Below, one piece after another: positions 1 through 9,019 of a DNA stretch of 64,000 nt. A program made the position numbers and the translations under genes. Position 1 is the first letter of the stretch; each line of letters begins with the position of its first letter. The notes beneath the pieces are model-generated. The model was not told where the DNA came from. It worked only from the letters and a program-made list of their open reading frames with translations, and did no database searches. The DNA comes from Gimesia sp. GTDB taxonomy: Bacteria; Planctomycetota; Planctomycetia; Planctomycetales; Planctomycetaceae. The stretch spans positions 1-64,000 of the forward strand of contig PAJV01000062.1 of the NCBI GenBank assembly GCA_002706765.1, in the 5' to 3' direction.

Positions 1-130
1 GAGCACGTTGCTACTGGTCACAGTGCCGGGAGATTGTTTTGAGAACCATCACGCATAACATCATGATCTTGTAACTGACAAGACCTTTTCTACAGAGCAC
101 CTCAGTTTTAATATTCAGGAGCATATTCTA

Positions 131-1246
131 ATGTACTGGTTTCTACGCCTGATGATCATCGGCTGTCTCTGCTGGAACGTCAGTCCTCTCTCGGCAGCCG
201 GCCCGGATGCGGCAGAGCTAAAAGCGTCCCGCGACAAAGCCATCAACTTTCTGAAGAACTCGCAGAACGAAGACGGCACCTGGACCTTCAGTGAAGCGGC
301 GGGCATCTCGGCTCTGGTTACCTCGGCCCTGATTGAATCAGGCGTCCCCTTGACCGATCCGACCGTAGACAAAGCATTAAAGAAACTGGTCTCATTCTGT
401 CAGGAAGACGGGCGTATCTGCTCCGCCCGCAGTCAGCATTCCGGCTACGAAACAGCAGTTGCATTGATGGCATTACAGGATGCGAACCAGTCAGGCAAAT
501 ACACTCCTCAGATCAAAAAAGCGGAACAGTTCCTCCGCAGTCTGCAGTTTGACGAAAGCAAAGATATCAAACCCAGCGACCTGGAATACGGCGGTGCAGG
601 TTATGGCCCCGATGGAGGCCGTCCCGATCTTTCGAATACTGTCTTCATGATTGAAGCCCTCAAAGCCGCCGGCGCAAAAGCCGATGACCCCGATATTCAG
701 AAAGCACTCATTTTCGTTTCCCGCTGTCAGAATCTTGAAAGCGAATTCAATACTTCTCCGGCCGCTGCCAAGATCAATGATGGCGGCTTCTATTACAACG
801 TCTCTGCCGGCGGTGCTTCTCCTTCCGGGAAAAACAAGGACGGCGGCCTCCGCTCCTATGGAAGTATGACTTACGCCGGTCTCAAAAGCATGATCTACGC
901 CGGGCTGACTCCTAAAGATCCACGCGTCAAGGCTGCCCTCGACTGGATTCAGAAAAACTACACCGTCGAAAACAATCCCGGCATGGGGGACAATGGCCTC
1001 TACTACTATTATCAGCTGTTTGCCAAAGCCCTCGACACCGCGGAACTGAAACAGGTCACGGACAGCAAAGGACAGAAACACGACTGGCGAAATGAACTTG
1101 CCAGTCACCTGTTCAAAGTCCAGCAGGAAAACGGCAGTTGGGTTAACTCCAAATCCAATCGCTGGTTTGAAGGCGACCCGAACCTGGTCACCGCTTACAC
1201 GCTGCTGGCACTGAAAAACTGTGAAACCACACCTGCGGCTGACTGA
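131..1246 (+). CDS. Secreted prenyltransferase/squalene-oxidase repeat protein
   Basis: A 371-residue protein with an N-terminal signal peptide (about residues 1-23, ending in SAA), so probably exported. The rest is built from alpha/alpha-barrel repeats of the prenyltransferase/squalene oxidase type: QNEDGTW at 45-51, a GGAGYGPDGG turn, DGGLRSYGSMTYAG near 237-250 and QQENGSW near 331-337. This family is common in planctomycetes, but its substrate is not known. The acidic DxDD protonation motif of real squalene-hopene cyclases is not visible, so an enzymatic terpene role is doubtful. AGGAG lies 9 bases before the ATG. It runs tail to tail with the esterase gene, with only 3 bases between the stops. 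Confidence 0.8.
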   Translation: MYWFLRLMIIGCLCWNVSPLSAAGPDAAELKASRDKAINFLKNSQNEDGTWTFSEAAGISALVTSALIESGVPLTDPTVDKALKKLVSFCQEDGRICSARSQHSGYETAVALMALQDANQSGKYTPQIKKAEQFLRSLQFDESKDIKPSDLEYGGAGYGPDGGRPDLSNTVFMIEALKAAGAKADDPDIQKALIFVSRCQNLESEFNTSPAAAKINDGGFYYNVSAGGASPSGKNKDGGLRSYGSMTYAGLKSMIYAGLTPKDPRVKAALDWIQKNYTVENNPGMGDNGLYYYYQLFAKALDTAELKQVTDSKGQKHDWRNELASHLFKVQQENGSWVNSKSNRWFEGDPNLVTAYTLLALKNCETTPAAD

Positions 1247-1249
1247 CAG

Positions 1250-2188
1250 TCAGTCCTTTGTACCAGGATTAGCCAGAGATCGCTGTCGCAGCCAGTCTGC
1301 GGCGCGATCCGGCCAGGTATCGACGTTTGAATCTTCCACGGGTCGCATCCCGTAACCATGACCGCCATTCTCATAAATATGGAGTTCGCCGGACACGCCA
1401 TTTTTCTTTAAGGCAGTGTAGAACAGAATGCTGCTGATGGGCGTCGCATGGTCATTATGCGCGTGAATCATCAGCGTCGGAGGTGTGGTCTTATTAATCG
1501 TCAACACCTTATTCAGTTCGCCTGTGTTTTCGTCGACCAGCCGCCAGGGATAAATCAGCATACTGAAATCGGGGCGGCACGAAATCTCATCCACCTCGTC
1601 AGCCGCTGAATAAGCACGTTCTTCAAATCGGGTGGAAATCAAAGCCGCTGCCTGACCTCCGGCGGAAAAACCGATCACGCCGATCCGATCAGGCTTGATT
1701 CCCCATTCCGCAGCCCGTTTACGGACCAGGCTGACAGCACGCTGTCCATCCTGTAAAGGCCGCTCCGAACTGGGAGGCAGACTGGCGTCTGTCTGCGCAC
1801 GAGGCTTCGGTTCCTTTGTGCGATAATGGGCAACGAACGCCGTGATCCCCAGAGAATTCAACCATTCAGCAGTTTCAGATCCCTCCTTGTCTGCCACGAC
1901 ATAGTTATATCCACCCCCTGGAAAAATCAGGACCGCAGTCCCGTTGCGTTTTTCTGCCGGTGGCTGAAACAGATTCAGTTGCGGGCGAGTGATTTCTTTG
2001 ATGCGCGTGGCGGGTGGATTTTCGTTCGCCCGCCGATCCAGTTTGACGCCAGTCTCACGCGTGGTTTCGCCCGGCGCGTTCTGCTCCCAGAGATCAATCA
2101 CGGCATCCGGCTCGCGTGCTTCAACCAGCGAGCAAAGGCTCAAACCAGCCACTAACAGGAATAACCATGTGTTGTTGAACCGTCTCAT
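1250..2188 (-). CDS. Secreted alpha/beta hydrolase (acetylesterase/BD-FAE type)
   Basis: A 312-residue exported alpha/beta hydrolase with a signal peptide of about 24 residues. An oxyanion loop PGGGY sits at 90-94, the nucleophile elbow GFSAGG at 173-178 (Ser175), a likely acid in HNDH at 244-247, and the catalytic His in GGHG at 275-278. This set matches planctomycete xylan/carbohydrate acetylesterase-like enzymes; the ester substrate cannot be read from the sequence. Its ATG overlaps the stop of the DUF1501 gene by four bases (ATGA), so it is translationally coupled as the last gene of the three-gene minus-strand operon. Confidence 0.85.
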   Translation of the reverse strand: MRRFNNTWLFLLVAGLSLCSLVEAREPDAVIDLWEQNAPGETTRETGVKLDRRANENPPATRIKEITRPQLNLFQPPAEKRNGTAVLIFPGGGYNYVVADKEGSETAEWLNSLGITAFVAHYRTKEPKPRAQTDASLPPSSERPLQDGQRAVSLVRKRAAEWGIKPDRIGVIGFSAGGQAAALISTRFEERAYSAADEVDEISCRPDFSMLIYPWRLVDENTGELNKVLTINKTTPPTLMIHAHNDHATPISSILFYTALKKNGVSGELHIYENGGHGYGMRPVEDSNVDTWPDRAADWLRQRSLANPGTKD

Positions 2189-3642
2189 GTCAGTATCTCC
2201 TTGATGATGCGCGACGGTTCGACGCCCGTCAGTTTGAAATCTAATCCCTGATGCCTGTAAGTAAATCGTTCATGATCGATGCCCAGCAGGTGCAGCACAG
2301 TCGCATGCAGATCACGCACATGAACCGGGTTCTCGGCAACGTTGTAACTGAATTCATCGGTCGCACCGTAGGTCAGTCCCGCTTTGACGCCGCCTCCCGC
2401 CAGCCAGGTAGTAAAGCAACGAGGATGATGATCGCGGCCCCCTTCGGGACTGTCCCATTTTCCCTGTCCGGCCACACCGCGACCGAATTCGCCACCCCAG
2501 ATCACCAGTGTCTCATCTAAAAGACCACGCTGTTTGAGATCTTTGACGAGTGCGGCACTCGCTTGATCGGTATCACGACAACGGGCGATGCACCATGAAC
2601 TTAAACGACTGTGATGATCCCAGTCGGGATGAAATAACTGCACGAACCGCACGCCCCTTTCAATCAGACGCCGGGCCTGTACACAGTTGGCCGCATAACT
2701 TCCCGGCCGCCGTGAATCGGGGCCGTATAATTCAAACGTGGATTCCGGTTCGTCACTCAGATCATTCAGCTCGGGAATACTGGACTGCATCCGCCATGCC
2801 ATTTCATATTGGCGAATTCGCGTTTCAATTTCCGGGTCGCCCGTCTGTTTCAGTCGCATCTGGTTCAGTTCCGAAATTCCGTTTAACATCCCCCGTCGGA
2901 CACTGCGGGGCATGCCATTCGGGTCGCGCAGGTAGAGCACGGGCTCTTTCGCGTTTCTGAGTTTGACGCCCTGATATTGTGAAGGCAGAAATCCACTGCC
3001 CCAGTAATGATCGTACAATGGTTGATCGCTGGGACGCTTCATCTTCGAAATCAATACCAGGTAATCAGGCAGATTCTGATTTTCACTTCCCAGTCCATAG
3101 CTGCTCCAGGCACCTATTGAGGGTCTTCCCGGCAGTTGATGTCCGGTCAGAAATTTGGTCATCGCGGGAGCATGATTGATCTCATCAGTGACCATCGACT
3201 TGATGAAACAGAGCTCATCAGCGATTTCACCATGATAAGGCAGCCACTCACCCAATGTCGCACCACTCTCACCATACCGTTGAAACTTCGTGCGGGACGG
3301 CATGATCAGTTGCTTCTGATTGGCGGTCATCGTTGTCAGCCGCTGTCCGCCGCGAATACTGTCAGGCAGTTCCTTGCCTGCCCACTTCATCAGATTCGGT
3401 TTATGATCGAACAGCTCAATCTGAGAAGGGCCACCCGACTGAGTCAGAAAAATCACATTCTTCGTCCGCGGTGGATTGTGAGGCAGATCCGGCAGCCCGA
3501 GATTCTGTTTCGGTTCTGCGGTAGCCCGGCGCAAGTTTTCTAACAGGCTGAACGCCATCGCCCCCAGGCTGACGCCTGCTCCCCGCCCCAGGAAATAGCG
3601 GCGGGTCTCCTCAAGTGCTGTATTTTCAAATGGATTATTCAT
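2185..3642 (-). CDS. DUF1501 family protein (Tat-exported, sulfatase/alkaline-phosphatase fold)
   Basis: A 485-residue member of the DUF1501 family, which is greatly expanded in planctomycetes and nearly always paired with DUF1549/DUF1553 proteins. The N-terminus has a twin-arginine-like stretch RRYFLGRGAG followed by a hydrophobic segment, which suggests Tat export. Family signatures include FLTQSGGPSQIELFDHKP and WGGEFGR, the latter part of the presumed metal site. The start was set at the ATG at 3642 because it overlaps the upstream gene's stop by 8 bases and the Tat signal follows directly; a longer open frame to 3741 would put about 33 unlikely residues before it. The biochemical role is unproven; a part in breakdown of sulfated polysaccharides is often suggested. 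Confidence 0.9.
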   Translation of the reverse strand: MNNPFENTALEETRRYFLGRGAGVSLGAMAFSLLENLRRATAEPKQNLGLPDLPHNPPRTKNVIFLTQSGGPSQIELFDHKPNLMKWAGKELPDSIRGGQRLTTMTANQKQLIMPSRTKFQRYGESGATLGEWLPYHGEIADELCFIKSMVTDEINHAPAMTKFLTGHQLPGRPSIGAWSSYGLGSENQNLPDYLVLISKMKRPSDQPLYDHYWGSGFLPSQYQGVKLRNAKEPVLYLRDPNGMPRSVRRGMLNGISELNQMRLKQTGDPEIETRIRQYEMAWRMQSSIPELNDLSDEPESTFELYGPDSRRPGSYAANCVQARRLIERGVRFVQLFHPDWDHHSRLSSWCIARCRDTDQASAALVKDLKQRGLLDETLVIWGGEFGRGVAGQGKWDSPEGGRDHHPRCFTTWLAGGGVKAGLTYGATDEFSYNVAENPVHVRDLHATVLHLLGIDHERFTYRHQGLDFKLTGVEPSRIIKEILT

Positions 3643-6600
3643 GGGTGATCGCCTCATCCAGATTAAAGACCATGCTGGCAACCACCATATAAGCGGCCAG
3701 TTCGTCAGGCGAAACTTTGTTGACGACAGGTGGCTGTCCACTGGAAATCAGCTTCAATGCTTCATCCTGATTGCGCTGATAAAATGTGAAAGACTGCTGC
3801 TGTTCCTGTTTCAAAACTTCTGATTCCTGCTGCTTAAGTGTTCGCGACAGAATATGCTGTGCGATGAAATCCAGACGTTCCTCTGTGGTTCTCTTCTGCT
3901 GAATCGCCGTGCGTGCCAGCTCTCGCGAAGATTCCAGCATGCTTTGATCATTGAGTAAAGTTAAAGCCTGCAGAGGTGTATTGGTTCGGCGGGGCTGTAC
4001 TTCACAGACACGACGCTGTGCACTGTCAAACAGGAATGTGGGTGCACTGGAACGACGCCAGAATGCATACAGACTTCGTCGATACTGGGCTGCGCCCTGA
4101 CTGGGTTCGTAGCGGAAACGCCCCATGAACATTTCGGTCCAGACACCGGGCGGTTGATAAGGCATCACGGGAGGCCCTCCCAGTGCCGGGTTGAGCAGAC
4201 CACTGGCCTGCAGAGCCGCATCGCGAATCATCCAACTGGGCAAGCGAAAGCGAGCCCCCCGTGCCAGCAGACGATTTTCCGGATCACGTTCCAGCAGTTC
4301 TGCGGTGAGGCTGCTCTGCTGCTGATACGTGCGGCTGGTCACGATTAACCTGAGAATATGCTGCAGATCCCAATCATGCTCCATTAGTTCCACTGCCAGC
4401 CAGTCAAGAACCGCCGGATGAGTCGGTAGCTCCCCCTGCAGTCCAAAGTCACCAGGTGTACGTACCAGTCCCGTTCCAAAAGAGATCTGCCACAAGTGAT
4501 TCACAACAACGCGCGCCGTTAACGGATTCTGTCGTGAGACCAGCCACTCTGCCAGGTCCAACCGGTCTTTCGTCTGTTCGGCTGGTAGAGGTAGAACCGC
4601 AGCGGGGACCGATCGTGTGACTTGTTTGCCGTGCTTGTCCCAGACGCCTCGTTCCAGCACAAATGTCTGGCGGGGTTCCTGACGTTCTGCCAGCACCATC
4701 ACATTCAGCTCGCCGGCCCCTTTTTTCACTTGTGCCAGTTGTGCCTGGGCCTGATCCAGCTCTGTTTTACGCTGCTGATATAAATCATGATCTACCAGAA
4801 ACTGATCCAGCAGCCGCTGCTTCAGTTTCGGTTCGAGTTTTTCCGGCTCCTTAAGATTTGCTGCAGCGAGCACCTCTAAAGGCATAGGCTCCAGTGAACG
4901 AACGGCAGGCCCAGGCTGATCGGTCAGCATCACTCGAAAGCGGCCGATATTCGCATCACCTTCTGTGGACCGATGCAGCATGACGAAGATCAGTTCTTCG
5001 CTTTCCTCTAACTGCAGGGGCTCTGCCAGTTCGAAGACGGCGACATGTTTCTGTTGCGCATCATGGGTTTCGGTCGTCCAGCCATTGCGGGGATCGTCGT
5101 CGAGTGTATCTTTGATTTTCCCGTAGTTGCGGCCTTTGACGTCTTTTTCGACATCGGCAATCGCGGAGACGAAGTCGATGTCTTTCAGCTGAGAACTTCC
5201 TTCACGGCGGACCTGAAGTTTGACATCGGTCAGAATAAATTCACCACTATCCCCGCGACTCAGTTTCCCTCCAGTATGCGATTCATGTGGAAAGACCTCC
5301 AGACGCAAGCCTGTGATACGAGGTAAGGCTGTCGCCGCCACCAGTCGATAATCGTCCTGGCGAGGTGTCGGGCCGCTGGCTTGAATCACGCCTGTTTTCT
5401 CTGCAGTCAGTACGGTTCCTTCAACCGACTTGACAGAGCGCAGTTCCGGCAGATGCCAGGCGGTAAACCCGTTTTCTACCCGCTGCATCTGCTCCATCAG
5501 CCACGGCTCAAATTCCTGTTTCGCCTGCTGAAGCGCCGCTGCTTCCAGCGGCTTACGCTGATCAACGACCTGCTGAGATTCCAGGACCGCACGTTCTGCC
5601 AGCGGCGATTGATATTTTAGATAAGGCTTTGCACGATTGCCGGCTTTGCCATCTTCGTCGATACTGTTGAAAAACGCATACAGACTGTAGTAGTCCGTCT
5701 GTGAGATGGGATCAAACTTGTGTGAATGACACTGGCAACACCCCAGGGTCAACCCCAGCCAGACGGTACCCGTCGTGTTGACCCGGTCGATCACATAATC
5801 GACCCGCGATTCTTCCGGATCGCGTCCCCCTTCTCCATTGGTCATGTGATTCCGATGAAAACAGGTTGCCAGTTTCTGTTCGTCTGTGGCATCCGGTAAC
5901 AGATCGCCGGCGAACTGCTCGATCGTAAACTGGTCGAAGGGTTTGTTCTCATTGAATGACTGAATCACCCAGTCACGCCACGGCCAGTTTGTTCTGGTAG
6001 AATCCTGCTGAAAGCCATCGGTATCTGAGTAACGCGCGAGATCCAGCCACCACATCGCCATTCGCTCGCCATAATGCTTTGACTTAAGCAGACGATTAAC
6101 CAGTTTCAAATCCGCGTCAGGCGAATTGTCGTTGACGAATGCTTCCACATCCTCCACTGAAGGTGGCAGCCCCGTTAAATCAAAGGAGAGCCGACGAATC
6201 AGGGTTCGTCTGGACGCAGGTTCTGAAAACGTCAGCCGCGCTTCAGTCAGTTTTCGCTGGACCAGGGCATCAATGGGGTTGAGATTCGCTTCCTGCCCAT
6301 GCAACGCGACTTTCACCGGTGGCTCGAACGACCAGTGTTTTCCCCATTGTGCCCCTTCTGCGATCCATTGGCGAATGGTGGCGATTTGCTTTTTCGTTAA
6401 TGGCTTGCGATGGGAATCAGCGGGTGGCATTAACAGATCCGAATCGGAACTGGTAATCCGCGCCAAAACTTCGCTCAACTCCGGCTTCCCGGGAGCGATG
6501 GCAAATGTACCGTCCCGATTCTCGGTCGCCGCTTCCACGAGATCGAGCCTGAGATCAGCTTCTCGATGCGTGGGATCCGGACCATGACAGTGAAAACAGC

Positions 6601-6715
6601 GATCAGAAAGAATAGGCAGAATTTCATGGCTGAAGTTGATCTTGTCCGCTGCGCAGACCACATTCCCGGTTAAAGCACATAGTAATACAAAGATCAGTCT
6701 GGACAGGTCTGTCAT
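3635..6715 (-). CDS. Planctomycete cytochrome c / DUF1549 / DUF1553 protein
   Basis: A 1026-residue exported protein (signal peptide of about 22 residues, ending in VCA). Domain order: a planctomycete cytochrome c domain with CFHCHGPD near residue 40, a DUF1549 domain (SFDLTGLPP, MWWLDLARYSDTDGFQQD), a second haem-type motif CCQCHSHKFDP near residue 325, a linker with a beta-rich region, and a C-terminal DUF1553 domain (NHLWQISFGTGLVRTPGDFG and FDSAQRRVCEVQPRRTNTP). It is the first gene of a coupled operon with the DUF1501 protein and the esterase. The family is presumed to be a periplasmic redox protein used with polymer degradation; the substrate is unknown. Confidence 0.9.
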   Translation of the reverse strand: MTDLSRLIFVLLCALTGNVVCAADKINFSHEILPILSDRCFHCHGPDPTHREADLRLDLVEAATENRDGTFAIAPGKPELSEVLARITSSDSDLLMPPADSHRKPLTKKQIATIRQWIAEGAQWGKHWSFEPPVKVALHGQEANLNPIDALVQRKLTEARLTFSEPASRRTLIRRLSFDLTGLPPSVEDVEAFVNDNSPDADLKLVNRLLKSKHYGERMAMWWLDLARYSDTDGFQQDSTRTNWPWRDWVIQSFNENKPFDQFTIEQFAGDLLPDATDEQKLATCFHRNHMTNGEGGRDPEESRVDYVIDRVNTTGTVWLGLTLGCCQCHSHKFDPISQTDYYSLYAFFNSIDEDGKAGNRAKPYLKYQSPLAERAVLESQQVVDQRKPLEAAALQQAKQEFEPWLMEQMQRVENGFTAWHLPELRSVKSVEGTVLTAEKTGVIQASGPTPRQDDYRLVAATALPRITGLRLEVFPHESHTGGKLSRGDSGEFILTDVKLQVRREGSSQLKDIDFVSAIADVEKDVKGRNYGKIKDTLDDDPRNGWTTETHDAQQKHVAVFELAEPLQLEESEELIFVMLHRSTEGDANIGRFRVMLTDQPGPAVRSLEPMPLEVLAAANLKEPEKLEPKLKQRLLDQFLVDHDLYQQRKTELDQAQAQLAQVKKGAGELNVMVLAERQEPRQTFVLERGVWDKHGKQVTRSVPAAVLPLPAEQTKDRLDLAEWLVSRQNPLTARVVVNHLWQISFGTGLVRTPGDFGLQGELPTHPAVLDWLAVELMEHDWDLQHILRLIVTSRTYQQQSSLTAELLERDPENRLLARGARFRLPSWMIRDAALQASGLLNPALGGPPVMPYQPPGVWTEMFMGRFRYEPSQGAAQYRRSLYAFWRRSSAPTFLFDSAQRRVCEVQPRRTNTPLQALTLLNDQSMLESSRELARTAIQQKRTTEERLDFIAQHILSRTLKQQESEVLKQEQQQSFTFYQRNQDEALKLISSGQPPVVNKVSPDELAAYMVVASMVFNLDEAITHE

Positions 6716-7148
6716 GAATATTCAATACGGTCTTTCAAGGCAGGGAAGGAGAATTGAGAAAGGATTCGGTGCAGGGCTATAGAATTCATGTTACGTTCGA
6801 CATTCTCTCAGGTCCAGAGAAACCCTCAGAAACAGCAGGTCAGATCTGAATACAAGCGGTTTCCCCGAAACCAGGAGGTTGAGCGAACTTTTATCCTGAA
6901 AACGACAAATCAACGCACGAAATTAGACAATTAAAACGTAATCCTCTCTCTAAAAAACCATAGACAGTCAGATTTACTAAAAAAGATTTGACAACTCTCT
7001 AACTTCGTATACCATTTTGTTTAGGTTCCTTATTTATCTAATCTTAATTATGAAATTAAAACATGATTTAAAATAAGCGACTCGATCTTCCAGCCGCTCA
7101 ATATTTCCTTTTTCCATACCATATTAATTCTATATGAGGAAATGAACC
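6716..7148. promoter_or_regulatory. 433-bp AT-rich intergenic region between divergent genes
   Basis: There is no gene here. It must hold promoters for the minus-strand DUF1549/1553 operon and the plus-strand DUF1559 gene. A TTGACA box at 6988-6993 is followed by TATACC at 7008-7013, but the 14-base spacer is short, so this is only a weak promoter candidate. The stretch is much richer in A/T than the coding sequence around it. GAGGAAA just before 7149 is the ribosome-binding site of the next gene. Confidence 0.4.
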
Positions 7149-8108
7149 ATGGGCAAATCATCCCGAAGAAGCGCATTCACGTTAATTGAATTACTCGTTG
7201 TCATCGCAATCATAGCGATTCTGATTGCCCTGCTTCTGCCGGCGGTCCAACAGGCGCGTGAAGCGGCTCGTCGCTCTCAATGCAAGAACAACATGAAACA
7301 GTTGGGGCTGGCCTTTCACAACTATCACGACACCTTCACCAGCTTACCTAACGGCAGTCATCCCACTCCCTCCTACCCTGGAGGGGGATACCATATGGGC
7401 TGGGCTCCTAAAATATTTCCTTACATCGATGAAGCAACACGTCTTCAAGCAATGCAGGGATTCTCGCCTAATCCCATTACCGAGCTCGGTCCATGGCGAT
7501 ACGATACTGCTCCCCACAACGGTTCCAATCAGGTCTGGGGTCCCATTCCGGTTCTCGCCTGCCCTTCCTCGGCATTAGGAAATCGCTCTCCTGACATTGT
7601 AAGCAGCACCCTGCCATGGATTGTAGGACATGGTGCGTTACACTATCGCGGATGCGCAGGTCGCATCGAAGATGTTACTAATCCCTCAGACGGGAATAAC
7701 TATCGGTGGGCAAACACCGGGCTAATGTACCCGCTCAGCAACACAAAATTCCGCGATGCGACAGACGGTGTCTCGAACACCATATTGCTGGGGGAATCAT
7801 CGTCTTCGCAAGGCTGGTCTTCTGCGATGAAAGCAGGCTGGGGTGGTATCCAACCCTGGACCTGGGGAATTTACTGGTATGTTAATACTCAGCGTCTGAC
7901 TTTAGACAGTAAGAATATTCAGTTCCCCATCAACTATCGAGGCGATTTTGGAACCAATCACACCCCCTATACCAGTTACCATGTAGGAGGCGCTCATTTC
8001 ATGATGGCTGATGGATCAGTGCATTTCATCAGCGAGAACATTGACCTGGGATTACTGAAAGCATTAGGAACACGCGCTGGTGGAGAAGTCCTTGGCGAGT
8101 GGAACTAA
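7149..8108 (+). CDS. DUF1559 pseudopilin-like protein
   Basis: A 319-residue protein with a type IV prepilin/type II secretion pseudopilin N-terminus: a short basic leader, then FTLIELLVVIAIIAILIALL from residue 10, where prepilin peptidase would cut before Phe10 and Glu14 is the conserved +5 glutamate. The helix runs into QQAREAARRSQCKNN, the standard start of the planctomycete DUF1559 (SBP_bac_10) domain. The C-terminus carries GGAHFMMADGSVHFI, the family's H-x(5-9)-DG end motif. Dozens of paralogues are usual per planctomycete genome; their role at the cell surface is unknown. A small lipoprotein gene follows, a pairing often seen. Confidence 0.92.
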   Translation: MGKSSRRSAFTLIELLVVIAIIAILIALLLPAVQQAREAARRSQCKNNMKQLGLAFHNYHDTFTSLPNGSHPTPSYPGGGYHMGWAPKIFPYIDEATRLQAMQGFSPNPITELGPWRYDTAPHNGSNQVWGPIPVLACPSSALGNRSPDIVSSTLPWIVGHGALHYRGCAGRIEDVTNPSDGNNYRWANTGLMYPLSNTKFRDATDGVSNTILLGESSSSQGWSSAMKAGWGGIQPWTWGIYWYVNTQRLTLDSKNIQFPINYRGDFGTNHTPYTSYHVGGAHFMMADGSVHFISENIDLGLLKALGTRAGGEVLGEWN

Positions 8109-8219
8109 TCCTATCTGTTGAATGAGACAGATAGAAGAAAAATAACAACATGCTTTCGCTCCTGGATTTAAGATAATCTGGCAGAAGTGATCAGTGATTC
8201 TCTACTTAAGGTGCCAGCA

Positions 8220-8717
8220 ATGAAACTTTTGTTTTTTTATATCTCGCAGGAACGCCGGAAATGGTCCGGCATGCTTCCGCTGCTGTTGAGCTTCGTCTTA
8301 TTGACTGCGTATGGATGTGGTGATGGTCATCCTGCACGTTCCACAGTTTCCGGCAAAGTCACCTATAATGGTAAACCGTTAAGCATCGGCTCACTCGTTT
8401 TCATCCCCGTTAACGGAGGCCCCTCCGCCCAGGGAAAGATTGATCGGAATGGGTCCTATGAAATGGGAACGTTTACTGATGATGACGGAGTTATTCCCGG
8501 TGATTATAAAATCATGATCACCGCTCTCACCAGTCCTGGTGGATCTGGGCTGCCGGAAGATGCCGTTGATGGAAACGCAGGGCCAGAATCTGTTATCCCG
8601 GAATGGTATGGAGACCTCGAAAAGTCCGGCCTGCGCGCCACTGTGGTTGCCGACAAATCCAATACCATTGATTTCCCACTCACAGACGATAAACCCAAAG
8701 ACCCGATTACGAAGTAA
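8220..8717 (+). CDS. Putative lipoprotein with carboxypeptidase-regulatory-like beta-sandwich
   Basis: A 165-residue protein. A hydrophobic N-terminal segment ends in TAYGCGDG, a relaxed lipobox with Cys as the likely lipid anchor. The following region STVSGKVTYNGKPL...GSLVFIPVNGGP...ARG-type strands is typical of the small planctomycete lipoproteins with a transthyretin-like/carboxypeptidase-regulatory fold that sit behind DUF1559 genes. The start was chosen at the ATG at 8220; an in-frame ATG at 8187 and one near 8271 are possible. The function is unknown. A strong hairpin follows 8 bases after the stop. Confidence 0.75.
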   Translation: MKLLFFYISQERRKWSGMLPLLLSFVLLTAYGCGDGHPARSTVSGKVTYNGKPLSIGSLVFIPVNGGPSAQGKIDRNGSYEMGTFTDDDGVIPGDYKIMITALTSPGGSGLPEDAVDGNAGPESVIPEWYGDLEKSGLRATVVADKSNTIDFPLTDDKPKDPITK

Positions 8718-8725
8718 TCCGTTTC

Positions 8726-8766
8726 ACTGCTGCAGTATCGAGTACTTACATCTGTACTGCAGCAGT
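8726..8766 (+). terminator. Hairpin terminator after the DUF1559/lipoprotein pair
   Basis: Two perfect 12-base arms (ACTGCTGCAGTA at 8726-8737 and its complement at 8755-8766) are separated by a 17-base loop and followed by a T-rich run. It sits just after the lipoprotein stop, so it probably ends that transcript. The T tract is interrupted, so it may be leaky. Confidence 0.6.
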
Positions 8767-9019
8767 TTCTGGTTTTAATGCCTTCCTCGATCTTGAAAAC
8801 AGACCCCCTGCGTGTTTTCAAAGTGTCTGATTCAAGCTCCCCGAACGGAACTGGCTGAATAGACAACTCGATCCCCTGCCTTTCCCCGCTGATTGCAGCG
8901 TTCAGTTCGCTTTCATACGCGCTACTGAATATAATGTGATCAGGCTGTTTATACCTGATTTCGATTAACCTGCCTCCCATCACCTGTTTTTGCAGAGATC
9001 ATCAAGACAAAGAGATTCC